Origin: Clostridiales bacterium UBA3277
Lineage (GTDB): Bacteria; Bacillota; Clostridia; Oscillospirales; Oscillospiraceae
Assembly: GCA_002362145.1 (NCBI GenBank)
Contig: DETX01000100.1
Coordinates: forward strand, 20,602-48,405
Direction: 5' to 3'
DNA: 27,804 nt
Below the pieces are notes generated by a model that worked only from the letters and a program-made list of their open reading frames with translations, made no database searches and was not told where the DNA came from. A program made the position numbers and the translations under genes. Shown here piece by piece: positions 5,714 to 14,437 of this stretch. Positions within the stretch are counted from its first letter, which is position 1. The number at the start of each line of letters is the position of its first letter.

Positions 5714-6889
5714 ATGAGCAAAAAGTTTGAGGATGCGGGAAAATCTTCCCACCGGGGGAAATTTCTGCTGATCCTTGCTGTGGTGATCCTGGTGGTGGGA
5801 GTGGCTGCCGGAATCCTTTTCATCCGGCCCTCCCGGGGAGAGCAGCTCCAGCAGACCCTTCCCACCGAGACGGCTGCCCCCGTCACCACGGTCCCTCCGG
5901 AGACCACCGAGGAGACTACGGAGGAAACCACCCTCCCCTATACAGAATCCGGGAAGGACCAGTTCAACATTCTCATCATCGGCCAGCAGTCCCGGGCCGG
6001 CGGCGAGACGGACGATATCCGCCTGGCGGACACCCTGATTCTCGCCACCATTAACAAGCAGACAAAGACCATAGACCTGACCTCCTTCCTCCGGGACACC
6101 TACGTCAAGCTGCCGGACTTCACGGAGGCCTCCGGCAAGACCCACCACTGCGGCCGCAACCGCATCAACGTGGCCTACCACCTGGGATATCTGTGGGGGG
6201 ATCTGGGCGGTGCCATGCAGATGATCAACGACTGCCTCTACAACAACTTCGGCGTAGAGGTGGACTACGATGTGGAAGTGAGCTTCGACGGCTTCATCGA
6301 CATTGTGGATATGCTGGACGGTATCGATGTGGAGCTGAGCAAGGATGAGGCTGCCTACTTAAACAAGGATAAGCGTTTTGTCTACTATGAGGTCCAGCCG
6401 GGGATGCAGCATCTGGACGGCATGGCGGCTCTTTCCTACGCCCGGATGCGCAAATCCAACGCCGGGGACAGCGATATCAGCCGCACCAGCCGCCAGCGGG
6501 CCTTCATCACGGCAATCCTGGAAAAGGTCCGGAATCTGGACTTCTGGGAGCTCTATTATCTTGCCAAGGACGCCCTGCCCATGATCACCACCAACATGAC
6601 GGACGACGAGATTATGACGCTGCTGTGGGAGGTTCTGCCGCTGCTGCCGGACATGGAGATCCGCTCCCATGTGATTCCCGCCAAGGGCACCTGGTCCGGG
6701 AAGATGATCGATATCGGTGGCTGGCCGTCCAGCGTCCTTTCCTTCAACGAGGAGAAAAACCGGGCCTACATGGAAAAAATCAGGAACGGCGAAAATCCGG
6801 ACGAGCCGGAGGAGACCACCGCCCCCCAAAAAGCAGACACCGCCACCAAGCCTGCCCAAAATACCTCCGCGCCTACCAAGGGCAGCTGA
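5714..6889 (+). CDS. LytR-CpsA-Psr (LCP) family cell-wall glycopolymer ligase (second copy)
   Basis: A 391-residue LCP protein, paralogous to the one at 1483-2664. It has a basic tail, one membrane helix (about 17-37) and a Thr/Glu/Pro linker. The LCP domain starts at FNILIIGQQ and keeps the SFLRDTYVKLPDF motif, NNFGVEVDYD and the Arg-rich LSYARMRK...RTSRQRAFI block. The C-terminal 35 residues are a Pro/Thr/Lys-rich extension absent from the first copy. The open frame reaches upstream to a TTG at 5702, but the ATG at 5714 is right: GGAGG (5704-5708) is five bases away and would be inside the coding region otherwise. Promoter 5585-5613 and terminator 6904-6938 make it monocistronic. As with the other copy, the polymer attached is unknown. 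Confidence 0.9.
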   Translation: MSKKFEDAGKSSHRGKFLLILAVVILVVGVAAGILFIRPSRGEQLQQTLPTETAAPVTTVPPETTEETTEETTLPYTESGKDQFNILIIGQQSRAGGETDDIRLADTLILATINKQTKTIDLTSFLRDTYVKLPDFTEASGKTHHCGRNRINVAYHLGYLWGDLGGAMQMINDCLYNNFGVEVDYDVEVSFDGFIDIVDMLDGIDVELSKDEAAYLNKDKRFVYYEVQPGMQHLDGMAALSYARMRKSNAGDSDISRTSRQRAFITAILEKVRNLDFWELYYLAKDALPMITTNMTDDEIMTLLWEVLPLLPDMEIRSHVIPAKGTWSGKMIDIGGWPSSVLSFNEEKNRAYMEKIRNGENPDEPEETTAPQKADTATKPAQNTSAPTKGS

Positions 6890-6903
6890 TCAAATCCCTA
6901 ACC

Positions 6904-6938
6904 CCCTCCCGCGGCCAAGCCGCCGGGAGGGATTTTTT
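6904..6938 (+). terminator. Rho-independent terminator after second LCP gene
   Basis: GC-rich stem (6904-6915 with about 6919-6931, one bulge) followed by ATTTTTT. Confidence 0.85.
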
Positions 6939-7002
6939 GTACCGGGCCGCCGGCTGTGGGGCGGTTTCTGACATTGTTACACAAATTTCATGTTTGTCAT
7001 AA

Positions 7003-7031
7003 TTGCATAATGAAGCGGAATATGCTATACT
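7003..7031 (+). promoter_or_regulatory. Sigma-A promoter for murB-whiA-dnaE
   Basis: -35 TTGCAT (7003-7008), exact 17-bp spacer, -10 TATACT (7026-7031) extended by TGC. The longer open frame beginning at 7003 would start inside this promoter and is rejected. Confidence 0.82.
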
Positions 7032-7059
7032 AATTCTAAGTATACACCCGGAGGCGTTT

Positions 7060-7971
7060 ATGATCGAACTGACTGAATTTCAGCGGAAGCTGGCCCAGAT
7101 GCTCCCCGAAACGGAGCTGCGCTTTGACGAGCCCCTGTCCCGGCATACCTCCTTCCGCATCGGCGGACCGGCGGAGGCCATGGCCTTCCCCAAAACCCGG
7201 GAGGAGCTGGGAAACGTCTTGAAAGTGTCCGCTTTATTGGACTGCAAGAGTGCTATTTTAGGAGCGGGAACCAACGTACTGGCCCCGGACGATGGGCTTC
7301 CCGGCCTCACGATCTGTCTCAAGGACTGCCTTGGGGGGATGAAGCGGGTGGATGGCGAGCGTATCCGCCTGATGGCCGGGGTTACCATGACCCGGGGGGC
7401 GGTGTTTGCCGCGAAGGAAGGCCTGGGGGGCATGGAATTTGCCCACGGCATCCCCGGCACCGTAGGCGGCGGGGTCTATATGAACGCCGGGGCCTATGAC
7501 GGCAGTCTGTCCCAGATTGTGGAGACGGTGGAAGTGATGGACTTTTCCGGCAATATCCGCCAGCTCAGCAACGCCCAAATGGACTTTTCCTACCGGCACA
7601 GCCGCCTGGAAGAGACCGGGGAGATCGTGCTCTCGGCGGTATTTCACCTGACCCCCAAGCCCACGGAGCAGATTCAGGCCCGGATGCGGGAGCTTCTCCA
7701 AAAGCGGACGGCCTCCCAGCCGTTGGATCTTCCCTCGGCGGGTTCGGCCTTTAAGCGCCCCGTGGGCGGCTATGCCGCCGCCCTCATCGACCAGGCGGGG
7801 CTTAGGGGCTTCCGGGTGGGCGGCGCGGCAATTTCTAATAAGCACGCCGGCTTCGCCGTGAACCTGGGGGGAGCCACCGCCGCGGACGTACAAAGTTTAC
7901 TGACCCAGGTCAGCGACTGGGTCTATGAAGCCTCCGGCATCCGGCTGGAACCGGAGGTGCGCATCTGGTAA
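7060..7971 (+). CDS. murB: UDP-N-acetylenolpyruvoylglucosamine reductase
   Basis: A cytosolic FAD enzyme that reduces UDP-GlcNAc-enolpyruvate to UDP-MurNAc with NADPH, the second committed step of peptidoglycan precursor synthesis. It has 303 residues, a usual type-II MurB length. Visible motifs are HTSFRIGGPAE and GAGTNVLAPD (FAD binding), IPGTVGGGVYMNAGAYDG (flavin/phosphate loop), YRHSRL, and SAGSAFKRP with the proton-donor Ser229. EPEVRIW at the C terminus carries the conserved Glu. The ATG at 7060 has GGAGG (7050-7054) five bases upstream. It is first in a three-gene unit with whiA and dnaE. Confidence 0.95.
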   Translation: MIELTEFQRKLAQMLPETELRFDEPLSRHTSFRIGGPAEAMAFPKTREELGNVLKVSALLDCKSAILGAGTNVLAPDDGLPGLTICLKDCLGGMKRVDGERIRLMAGVTMTRGAVFAAKEGLGGMEFAHGIPGTVGGGVYMNAGAYDGSLSQIVETVEVMDFSGNIRQLSNAQMDFSYRHSRLEETGEIVLSAVFHLTPKPTEQIQARMRELLQKRTASQPLDLPSAGSAFKRPVGGYAAALIDQAGLRGFRVGGAAISNKHAGFAVNLGGATAADVQSLLTQVSDWVYEASGIRLEPEVRIW

Positions 7972-7990
7972 AGAGAGAGGAGGCGGCCCC

Positions 7991-8905
7991 ATGGCCCTGT
8001 CTTTTTCCGCGGCAGCCAAGGCGGAAATCTGCCGGGAGCTGCCGGCAAAGTCCTGCTGCGCCCTGGCGGAGTGCTTTGGCATCCTGCTCTACAGCAACAG
8101 CTTCCAGTCCTCCGGCATTAAGATCATCACCGAGAGCCGGGATTTTGCCGTCCTTCTTCCAAAGCTGTTCAAAAGGGCCTTCGACCTGACCTTTGACGGC
8201 TATCCCAGCCTGGCCGCCCCCGGCAAGCTCACCTTCCAGATCTGGGAGCGGGAGAAGGTGGCGGCCATATTGGCTGCCTTCGGCTTTGACGCCAGGGATC
8301 TGGTATCCCTCCATGTAAATCTGCCAGTGGTGGAGGAGGACTGCTGCAAGGCGGCCTTTCTGCGGGGGGCCTTTCTCGCTGGGGGCAGCGTCACGGACCC
8401 GGGGAAGGGCTACCATATGGAGCTGACTACGACCCACCAGAGCGTGGCCCGGGAGACCGAGGCCTTGGCCCGGGAGGTCCTCCCCTTTAAGCCAAAGCTG
8501 GCCGCCCGGGGCGGTGCCCAGGTGCTCTATCTCAAGCAGAGCGAGCAGATTTCCGACTTTCTAACCTATCTGGGGGCGCCTCTGGCCGCCATGGGAATCA
8601 TGGAGGCACGGCTTGAAAAGGAGCTGAACAACAAGGTCAACCGCCGCTGCAACTGCGACGATGCCAACATCACCAAGGTGGTGGAGGCGGCCCAGGAGCA
8701 GCTTGCGGCCATCCGGAGCCTGCGGGCGGCGGGGAAGCTGGAAAATCTTCCCGCGAAGCTCCGCCAGGCCGCTGACGCCCGGGAGAATAACCCCTCGGCG
8801 TCATTGACGGAGCTGGCCGCCATGATGGAGCCGCCCATCACCAAGCCCGCCATGAACAACCGAATGAAAAAACTGGTGGCGCTTGCCAAGGAGGAAACGG
8901 CATGA
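7991..8905 (+). CDS. whiA: Sporulation/division transcription regulator WhiA
   Basis: WhiA is a DNA-binding protein of Gram-positive bacteria, with a degenerate LAGLIDADG homing-endonuclease-like domain fused to a C-terminal helix-turn-helix. It affects division, chromosome segregation and, in actinobacteria, sporulation. This copy has 304 residues. The N-terminal domain contains CCALAECFGILLYSN and CCKAAFLRGAFLAGGSV, the two LAGLIDADG-like helices. The segment NRRCNCDDANITKVV leads to the C-terminal HTH, where SLTELAAMMEPPITKPAMNNRM is the recognition region. The ATG at 7991 has AGGAGG (7978-7983) seven bases upstream, 19 nt after murB. Its stop overlaps the dnaE start (ATGA). The usual partner genes rapZ and yvcK are not here. 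Confidence 0.95.
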   Translation: MALSFSAAAKAEICRELPAKSCCALAECFGILLYSNSFQSSGIKIITESRDFAVLLPKLFKRAFDLTFDGYPSLAAPGKLTFQIWEREKVAAILAAFGFDARDLVSLHVNLPVVEEDCCKAAFLRGAFLAGGSVTDPGKGYHMELTTTHQSVARETEALAREVLPFKPKLAARGGAQVLYLKQSEQISDFLTYLGAPLAAMGIMEARLEKELNNKVNRRCNCDDANITKVVEAAQEQLAAIRSLRAAGKLENLPAKLRQAADARENNPSASLTELAAMMEPPITKPAMNNRMKKLVALAKEETA

Positions 8906-11900
8906 GCTTTGTCCATCTCCATCTGCATACGGAATACAGCCTCCTGGACGGCGCCTGCCGCATCGACCGGCTCATGGACCGGGTGAAGGAGCTGGGGCAG
9001 ACCGCTGTGGCCATTACCGACCACGGCGTCATGTACGGCTGTATCGATTTTTACAAAGCCGCCAAGGCCGCGGGGATCAAGCCCATCATCGGCTGCGAGG
9101 TCTATGTGGCCCGCCGGACCATGGCCGACCGTGTCCACGGCATCGACAACGACCCCTACCATTTGGTATTGCTGTGCGAAAACCGCACCGGCTATGAAAA
9201 CCTCTGCCACCTGGTATCCGAGGCCTTCCTCCATGGCTTCTATGGAAAGCCCCGGGTGGACCTGGAGCTCTTGCGGCGGCACCATGAGGGCCTCATTGCC
9301 CTGTCCGCCTGCCTGGCCGGGGCCGTTCCCCAGTACCTCATGAATGAGGACTATGAGGGGGCGAAGCAGTATGCGCTCAATATGGCTTCCATTTTCGGAC
9401 CCGGGAATTTCTACCTGGAGCTCCAGGACCATGGCATCCCGGCCCAGCGGCCGGTGAATCAGGGGGTATTGCGCCTGGCCCGGGAGACGGGCCTTCCCCT
9501 GGTGGTCACCAACGACGCTCACTATCTGCGCCGGGAGGACGCCGTTATGCAGGATGTGCTGCTGTGCATCCAGACCGGCAAGACCGTGGACGACGAGAAC
9601 CGGATGAAATTCGAGACCCAGGAGTTCTACTTAAAAAGCGAGGAAGAGCTCCGCTCCCTGTTCCCGGGCCAGGACGAGGCGTTTGAAAACACGGCCAGGA
9701 TCGCCGACCGCTGCAATCTGGAATTTACCTTCCACGAATACCACCTGCCCTCCTATCCGGTGCCCGAGGGCACCACCAGCGAGAGCTATTTCCGGGACCT
9801 GTGCGAGACCGGCTTCCGGGAACGTTATCCCAACCCGCCCAAGGAATACCGGGACCGGCTGGAATACGAAATCGGCGTCATCAGCCGGATGGGTTATGTC
9901 AACTACTATCTGATTGTCTGGGACTTTATCCACTATGCCAAGGAGCAGGGCATCCCCGTGGGTCCCGGCCGTGGTTCCGGCGCGGCCTCCATCGTGGCCT
10001 ACTGTATGCACATCACCGAAGTGGACCCCATGAAGTACAGCCTGATCTTCGAGCGGTTTTTGAACCCCGAGCGGGTGAGTATGCCGGATTTTGATACGGA
10101 TTTCTGCCAGGAGCGCCGGGGAGAGGTCATTGAGTATGTGACCCGGAAATACGGCTCCGACCATGTGGCCCAGATTGCCACCTTCGGCACAATGGCCGCC
10201 CGGGGCGCCATCCGGGATGTGGGCCGGGCGCTGAACTTTACCTTTGCCGAAACGGATGTGGTGGCCAAGCAGGTCCCCGCCACTCCCCATATCACCTTAA
10301 AGGGAGCCCTGGAGGCCAGCCCCAAGCTCAAGGAGATGTACGACCAGGACCCCCGGACCCAAAAGCTCATCGACACCGCCATGGACCTGGAGGGAATGCC
10401 CAGAAACACCTCCACCCATGCCGCGGGCGTGGTGATCACCGCCCGGCCCGTCCAGGATTACGTCCCCCTGTCCCGGAATGACGACACCATCGTCACCCAG
10501 TACACCATGACCACCATCGAGGAGCTGGGCCTTCTCAAAATGGACTTTCTGGGCCTGCGGAACCTGACGGTCATCGCCGACGCGGAAAGAGAAATCCGCA
10601 AGGTCAACCCGGAATTCCGCATGGCGGACATCCCCGATGACGACCAGGAGACCTTCGCCATGGTGGCCGAGGGCAAGACCCAGGGCGTGTTTCAGCTGGA
10701 ATCGGCGGGCATGACCGGGGTGTGCGTGGGCATGAAATCCAACTCCATCGAGGACTTCACCGCCGTGGTGGCCCTCTACCGCCCCGGCCCCATGGACTCC
10801 ATTCCCAAATTCATTGACTGCAAGCTCCATCCGGAGCGGGTCACCTATAAATCCCCTCTGCTCAAGCCCATTCTGGAGGTGACCTACGGCTGTATCGTCT
10901 ACCAGGAACAGGTTATCGAGATTTTCCGCTCCCTGGGCGGCTATTCTATGGGTCAGGCAGACAACATCCGCCGGGCCATTTCCAAGAAAAAGACCAAGAT
11001 TATCGAGGCGGACCGGCAGGTGTTTGTCTACGGCGACCCGGAGCGGAACATTTCCGGCGCCGTTGCCAAGGGCATTGCGGAGGACGTGGCCCAGTCCATT
11101 TATGACGAAATCGTGGATTTCGGCGACTATGCCTTCAACAAGGCCCACTCCGTGTGCTACGCGGTGGTGGCCTATCAGACGGCCTACCTCAAATGCCACT
11201 ATCCCAGGCAGTATATGGCAGCCCTCATGACATCGGTGCTGGATTCGGCGGCCAAGGTTTCCGGCTATATTGCCGAGTGCAAGGAGATGGGCATCGAGGT
11301 TCTGCCGCCGGATCTAAACCACTCCGACGCCCCCTTCACCGTGGAGGGGAACTCCATCCGCTTCGGCCTGGGCGCCGTGAAAAACGTGGGCATCGGCCTG
11401 ATCCGTACCATGGTGAAAAAGCGGGAGGAGGGCGGCCTCTTCCAGTCCCTCGAGGACTTCATCGAGCGGATGGGAGAGGGAGAGCTGAACAAGCGGGCCA
11501 TGGAGAATTTCATCAAATGCGGCGCGGCGGACTGCTTTGGCAATCACCGAAGCGAGCTTTTGGCGGCCTACGATTCCATGATGGATGTCATTGCCTCCAC
11601 CCGGAAGAAAAACCTGGAGGGGCAGATGGGCCTGTTCTCCATGCTGGAGGAGGAGCAGAGCCAGCTCAGGATGCCCATGCCGAAGCTGCCGGAGCTTCCC
11701 AAGGCGGAGCTCCTTGCTTACGAGAAGGAAACCACCGGCATCTATATCTCCGGCCACCCCATGGACGACTACCGGCCCTTCCTGAAAAACACCCATGTGC
11801 TCCACATTGCTGCCCTGATGGACGAAGAAAACCCCATCCAGGATGATACGGTGGTGAGCATTGCCGGAATTGTCCAGGCGGTGAAGATGAAAACCACCCG

Positions 11901-12357
11901 CAACAATTCCGTCATGGCCTACGTGAGCATTGAGGACGATTCTGCTTCGGTGGAGATGCTGGCCTTTTCCAATGTGCTCAGCCAGTTTTCCGGTTATCTC
12001 CGGGAGGGCAGCGCCGTGGTGGTCACCGGCAGGCTCTCCTGCCGGGAGGACAAGGACCCCCAGATCGTGATCAACCGGGTCCGGCCCATTTCGGACTATG
12101 CCTCCGGCGACCCGGAGCCCCGGCAGGAGCCGGCGGAGCCGCCCAAAAGCGGTACCCTCTACCTGCGCCTGCCGTCGGAGGAGGACAGACGCTATCAAAA
12201 GGTAAAGGCAATCCTGAATATGTTCCCCGGCAGCAGCGGCGCGGTGCTGTTCTTCCAGGATACCCGGGCCCGCCGGGGCACCCGCTGCGTTCTGATGGAA
12301 TCCATGCTCCGAGAGCTGCGGCAGGTTCTGGGCGGGGAGAATGTTGTGATAAAATAG
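8902..12357 (+). CDS. dnaE: DNA polymerase III alpha subunit
   Basis: Replicative polymerase of the DnaE1 type, 1151 residues, close to the usual length. The N-terminal PHP domain keeps its metal ligands: HLHTEYSLLDG, ITDHGVMYG, IIGCEVYV, and TNDAHYLRRED. The polymerase core has GPGRGSGAAS and the catalytic Asp pair at 398 and 400 (PDFDTDFC). The third Asp is at about 548 (KMDFLGLRN). Further on are PGPMDSIP, YQEQV, and the AFNKAHSVCYAVVAYQTAYLK helix. A C-terminal OB fold (about 990-1070) precedes a short tail. It begins in the ATGA overlap with whiA, so it is translationally coupled. No terminator follows; a new promoter sits right at its end. Confidence 0.97.
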   Translation: MSFVHLHLHTEYSLLDGACRIDRLMDRVKELGQTAVAITDHGVMYGCIDFYKAAKAAGIKPIIGCEVYVARRTMADRVHGIDNDPYHLVLLCENRTGYENLCHLVSEAFLHGFYGKPRVDLELLRRHHEGLIALSACLAGAVPQYLMNEDYEGAKQYALNMASIFGPGNFYLELQDHGIPAQRPVNQGVLRLARETGLPLVVTNDAHYLRREDAVMQDVLLCIQTGKTVDDENRMKFETQEFYLKSEEELRSLFPGQDEAFENTARIADRCNLEFTFHEYHLPSYPVPEGTTSESYFRDLCETGFRERYPNPPKEYRDRLEYEIGVISRMGYVNYYLIVWDFIHYAKEQGIPVGPGRGSGAASIVAYCMHITEVDPMKYSLIFERFLNPERVSMPDFDTDFCQERRGEVIEYVTRKYGSDHVAQIATFGTMAARGAIRDVGRALNFTFAETDVVAKQVPATPHITLKGALEASPKLKEMYDQDPRTQKLIDTAMDLEGMPRNTSTHAAGVVITARPVQDYVPLSRNDDTIVTQYTMTTIEELGLLKMDFLGLRNLTVIADAEREIRKVNPEFRMADIPDDDQETFAMVAEGKTQGVFQLESAGMTGVCVGMKSNSIEDFTAVVALYRPGPMDSIPKFIDCKLHPERVTYKSPLLKPILEVTYGCIVYQEQVIEIFRSLGGYSMGQADNIRRAISKKKTKIIEADRQVFVYGDPERNISGAVAKGIAEDVAQSIYDEIVDFGDYAFNKAHSVCYAVVAYQTAYLKCHYPRQYMAALMTSVLDSAAKVSGYIAECKEMGIEVLPPDLNHSDAPFTVEGNSIRFGLGAVKNVGIGLIRTMVKKREEGGLFQSLEDFIERMGEGELNKRAMENFIKCGAADCFGNHRSELLAAYDSMMDVIASTRKKNLEGQMGLFSMLEEEQSQLRMPMPKLPELPKAELLAYEKETTGIYISGHPMDDYRPFLKNTHVLHIAALMDEENPIQDDTVVSIAGIVQAVKMKTTRNNSVMAYVSIEDDSASVEMLAFSNVLSQFSGYLREGSAVVVTGRLSCREDKDPQIVINRVRPISDYASGDPEPRQEPAEPPKSGTLYLRLPSEEDRRYQKVKAILNMFPGSSGAVLFFQDTRARRGTRCVLMESMLRELRQVLGGENVVIK

Positions 12358-12358
12358 C

Positions 12359-12387
12359 TTTTCTTTTCCAAAAGTTTGTGCTATAAT
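12359..12387 (+). promoter_or_regulatory. Extended -10 promoter for the nine-gene unit
   Basis: A perfect TATAAT (12382-12387) is preceded by TGC (extended -10), with a weak -35 TTTTCT (12359-12364) at 17 bp. It starts two bases after the dnaE stop. As no terminator separates the two units, this promoter probably adds to read-through from murB. Confidence 0.78.
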
Positions 12388-12412
12388 ACATCGGAAGAAA
12401 GGAGCTGATGCC

Positions 12413-13732
12413 GTGAAAAGGAAATTATGCCTGCTGATCATCGCGGCGGCACTGCTCTTGTCGGGCTGCGCCATGCGCCGGGTGGACGAGATGTACGCCT
12501 TGCCCCGGCGCTCTGAGGAATTCAACCATCTGCAATCCGCCATTGACGCGGCCATGGAGGGGCTGAGCTACGCAGCCCCCATCTCCGGCGACAACCAGCA
12601 GACGGTCCAGTCCGTTGACTTAAACGGCGACGGGGTGGAGGAATGTCTGGTTTTCGCCGCGGGCAAGGGGGAGAACCCCCTGCAGGTTCTGATTTTCACC
12701 CAGGATGACAACGGCCGCTACCGGCTGTCGGAGGTCATCGAGTGCAGCGGCTCCGCCTTTGAGCAGGTGGAGTACGTGAATTTCGACGGCAAGCCCGGCG
12801 CGGAGCTGGTATTGGGCCGTCAGGTCAGCGAGAATGTGCTGCGCCGGGTGTCGGTCTACAGCTTCGCCTCCGGCAGCGCCGAGCAGCTTTTCGTGGTGGG
12901 CTATTCCAGGTTCCTCACCTGCGATTTGGACGACAACGGCCGCAGTGAGGTCCTGGTTCTCCGTCCCGGGGAATCGGAGACCGCCGGCGGCATGGCGGTG
13001 CTCTACAGCTCAAAAAACAACCAGGTGGAGCGCTCTGTGGAGACAGAATTGTCGGAGGCCCCCGGAAACATCCGCCGGATGATCCCCGGAAGGCTCCAGG
13101 ACGGCACCTCGGCGGTGTTCGTGGCCAGCGCCTCGGGGGAGAACTCCGTGGTCACCGATGTCTATGCCATCAAGGACGGGAAGTTTACCAATATCTCCCG
13201 CTCCGGCGGCGTGGGCACCAATATTTCCACGCTGCACAATTTCTATGTTTACGCCGAGGACATTGACAGCGACGGGGTTATGGAGATCCCCGGTATGATC
13301 TCCATGAAGCCGGTGTCCGAGTGGCGGGAAGGGGAGCAGAAGTCCCTGCTGCGCTGGTTCGCCATCGACTCCGGCGGCCGGGAAGTGGACAAGCTCTATA
13401 CCTTCCACTACTATGTAGGCGGCTGGTATGTCCAGCTGGACAGCACCCTGGCCCGGCGCATCTCCGTGGCCCAGGAGGAGGGAACCTACACCTTCTACCT
13501 CTGGAACGAGAATTACGACGAGGCCGCGGCGCTGTTCACCATCTACGTATTCACAGGAGCCAGCCGGGACCGGGACGCCCAGTCCGGGGGGCGGTTCCTT
13601 CTGCATCAGGCCGAAGGCGTCGCCTATGGCGCCCGGCTGGAAACGGCGGCATCCCAATACGGAATTACGGAAGATTATCTGACCGACAGTTTTCGCATGA
13701 TCCGGCAGGATTGGCGGACGGGAGAAAGTTGA
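12413..13732 (+). CDS. Lipoprotein with calcium-loop-like repeats, putative sensor partner of the two-component system
   Basis: A 439-residue secreted lipoprotein. The signal peptide ends in lipobox LSGC (lipidated Cys19). The mature part contains at least three D-x-[DN]-x-[DN]-G-x-x-E loops (starting at D69, D171 and D283) set between short beta-strand-rich stretches. This is the look of VCBS/FG-GAP beta-propeller repeats that bind calcium; the fold is inferred. The GTG start has AAAGGAG (12398-12404) eight bases away; an ATG at 12408 in another frame stops after two codons. Only ten bases separate it from the response regulator, whose ribosome site overlaps its stop codon. I infer that it senses or scaffolds at the cell surface for that system. 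No enzymatic motif is visible. Confidence 0.82.
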   Translation: MKRKLCLLIIAAALLLSGCAMRRVDEMYALPRRSEEFNHLQSAIDAAMEGLSYAAPISGDNQQTVQSVDLNGDGVEECLVFAAGKGENPLQVLIFTQDDNGRYRLSEVIECSGSAFEQVEYVNFDGKPGAELVLGRQVSENVLRRVSVYSFASGSAEQLFVVGYSRFLTCDLDDNGRSEVLVLRPGESETAGGMAVLYSSKNNQVERSVETELSEAPGNIRRMIPGRLQDGTSAVFVASASGENSVVTDVYAIKDGKFTNISRSGGVGTNISTLHNFYVYAEDIDSDGVMEIPGMISMKPVSEWREGEQKSLLRWFAIDSGGREVDKLYTFHYYVGGWYVQLDSTLARRISVAQEEGTYTFYLWNENYDEAAALFTIYVFTGASRDRDAQSGGRFLLHQAEGVAYGARLETAASQYGITEDYLTDSFRMIRQDWRTGES

Positions 13733-13742
13733 GGGGAAATTT

Positions 13743-14432
13743 ATGAAAAAAGTACTGATTATGGAAGATGAACAGAATATCCGCAGCTTTGTGGTCATCA
13801 ATCTGCGCCGGGCGGGCTTTGAAGTAGTGGAGGCCGCCGACGGCCAGCAGGCCCTGGACGCCATCGCCGCCAACCCTGACGTCGGCGTCGCCATTCTGGA
13901 CATCATGGTCCCCGGGGAATTTGACGGGTTTGAGGTCTGCCGCCGGATTCGGGCCACCAACAAGCAGATGGGCATCATCATGCTCACCGCCCGGACCCAG
14001 GAGATGGATAAGGTCACGGGCCTTATGACCGGCGCCGACGACTATGTGACGAAGCCTTTCTCTCCCGCCGAGCTCACCGCCCGGATCGACGCCCTCTACC
14101 GCCGCATCGGCGGGGACAGCTCTGCCAGCTTTGAGTTTTTGACCCAGGGCCCCTTCGTCATGAACACCCGAAACCACACCCTGGAAAAGAACGGCACCCG
14201 AATCCGTCTGACCCAGGTGGAGTACGCCATTTTGAAGCTCTTCATGCAGAATCCCGGCCGGGCCCTCTCCCGGGAGGACATCCTCTCGGCGGTCTGGGGC
14301 AGGGACTACGAGGGAGAGCTGAAGATTGTGGATGTGAATATTCTGCGGCTGCGCAAGAAGATCGAGGACGACTCCTCCAGCCCCATCTACATCACCACAG
14401 TCTGGGGCCTGGGCTATAAGTGGGGCGCCTAA
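13743..14432 (+). CDS. OmpR/PhoB-family response regulator
   Basis: A transcription factor of 229 residues acting as the output of the adjacent kinase. The receiver domain (1-118) has acidic residues Glu8, Asp9 and Glu10, the phospho-acceptor Asp53 (AILDIMVPG), Thr82 and Lys104 (VTKPF). The C-terminal winged helix (about 130-228) has RIRLTQVEYAILKLF, then SREDILSAVWG, the recognition helix DVNILRLRKKIE, and the wing YITTVWGLGYKW. The short linker is normal. It lies between the lipoprotein and the kinase. Its targets cannot be predicted; no clear direct-repeat box was recognised in front of the unit. Confidence 0.93.
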   Translation: MKKVLIMEDEQNIRSFVVINLRRAGFEVVEAADGQQALDAIAANPDVGVAILDIMVPGEFDGFEVCRRIRATNKQMGIIMLTARTQEMDKVTGLMTGADDYVTKPFSPAELTARIDALYRRIGGDSSASFEFLTQGPFVMNTRNHTLEKNGTRIRLTQVEYAILKLFMQNPGRALSREDILSAVWGRDYEGELKIVDVNILRLRKKIEDDSSSPIYITTVWGLGYKWGA

Positions 14433-14437
14433 GACCC

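Noticed and set aside
6961..7002. TGACA...TGTCA inverted repeat upstream of murB as an operator
   Set aside because: Only five-base arms, far apart, in AT-rich sequence; chance is likely.
11314..12555. 413-codon reverse frame over dnaE
   Set aside because: Antisense shadow of dnaE; no ribosome site or conserved motif.
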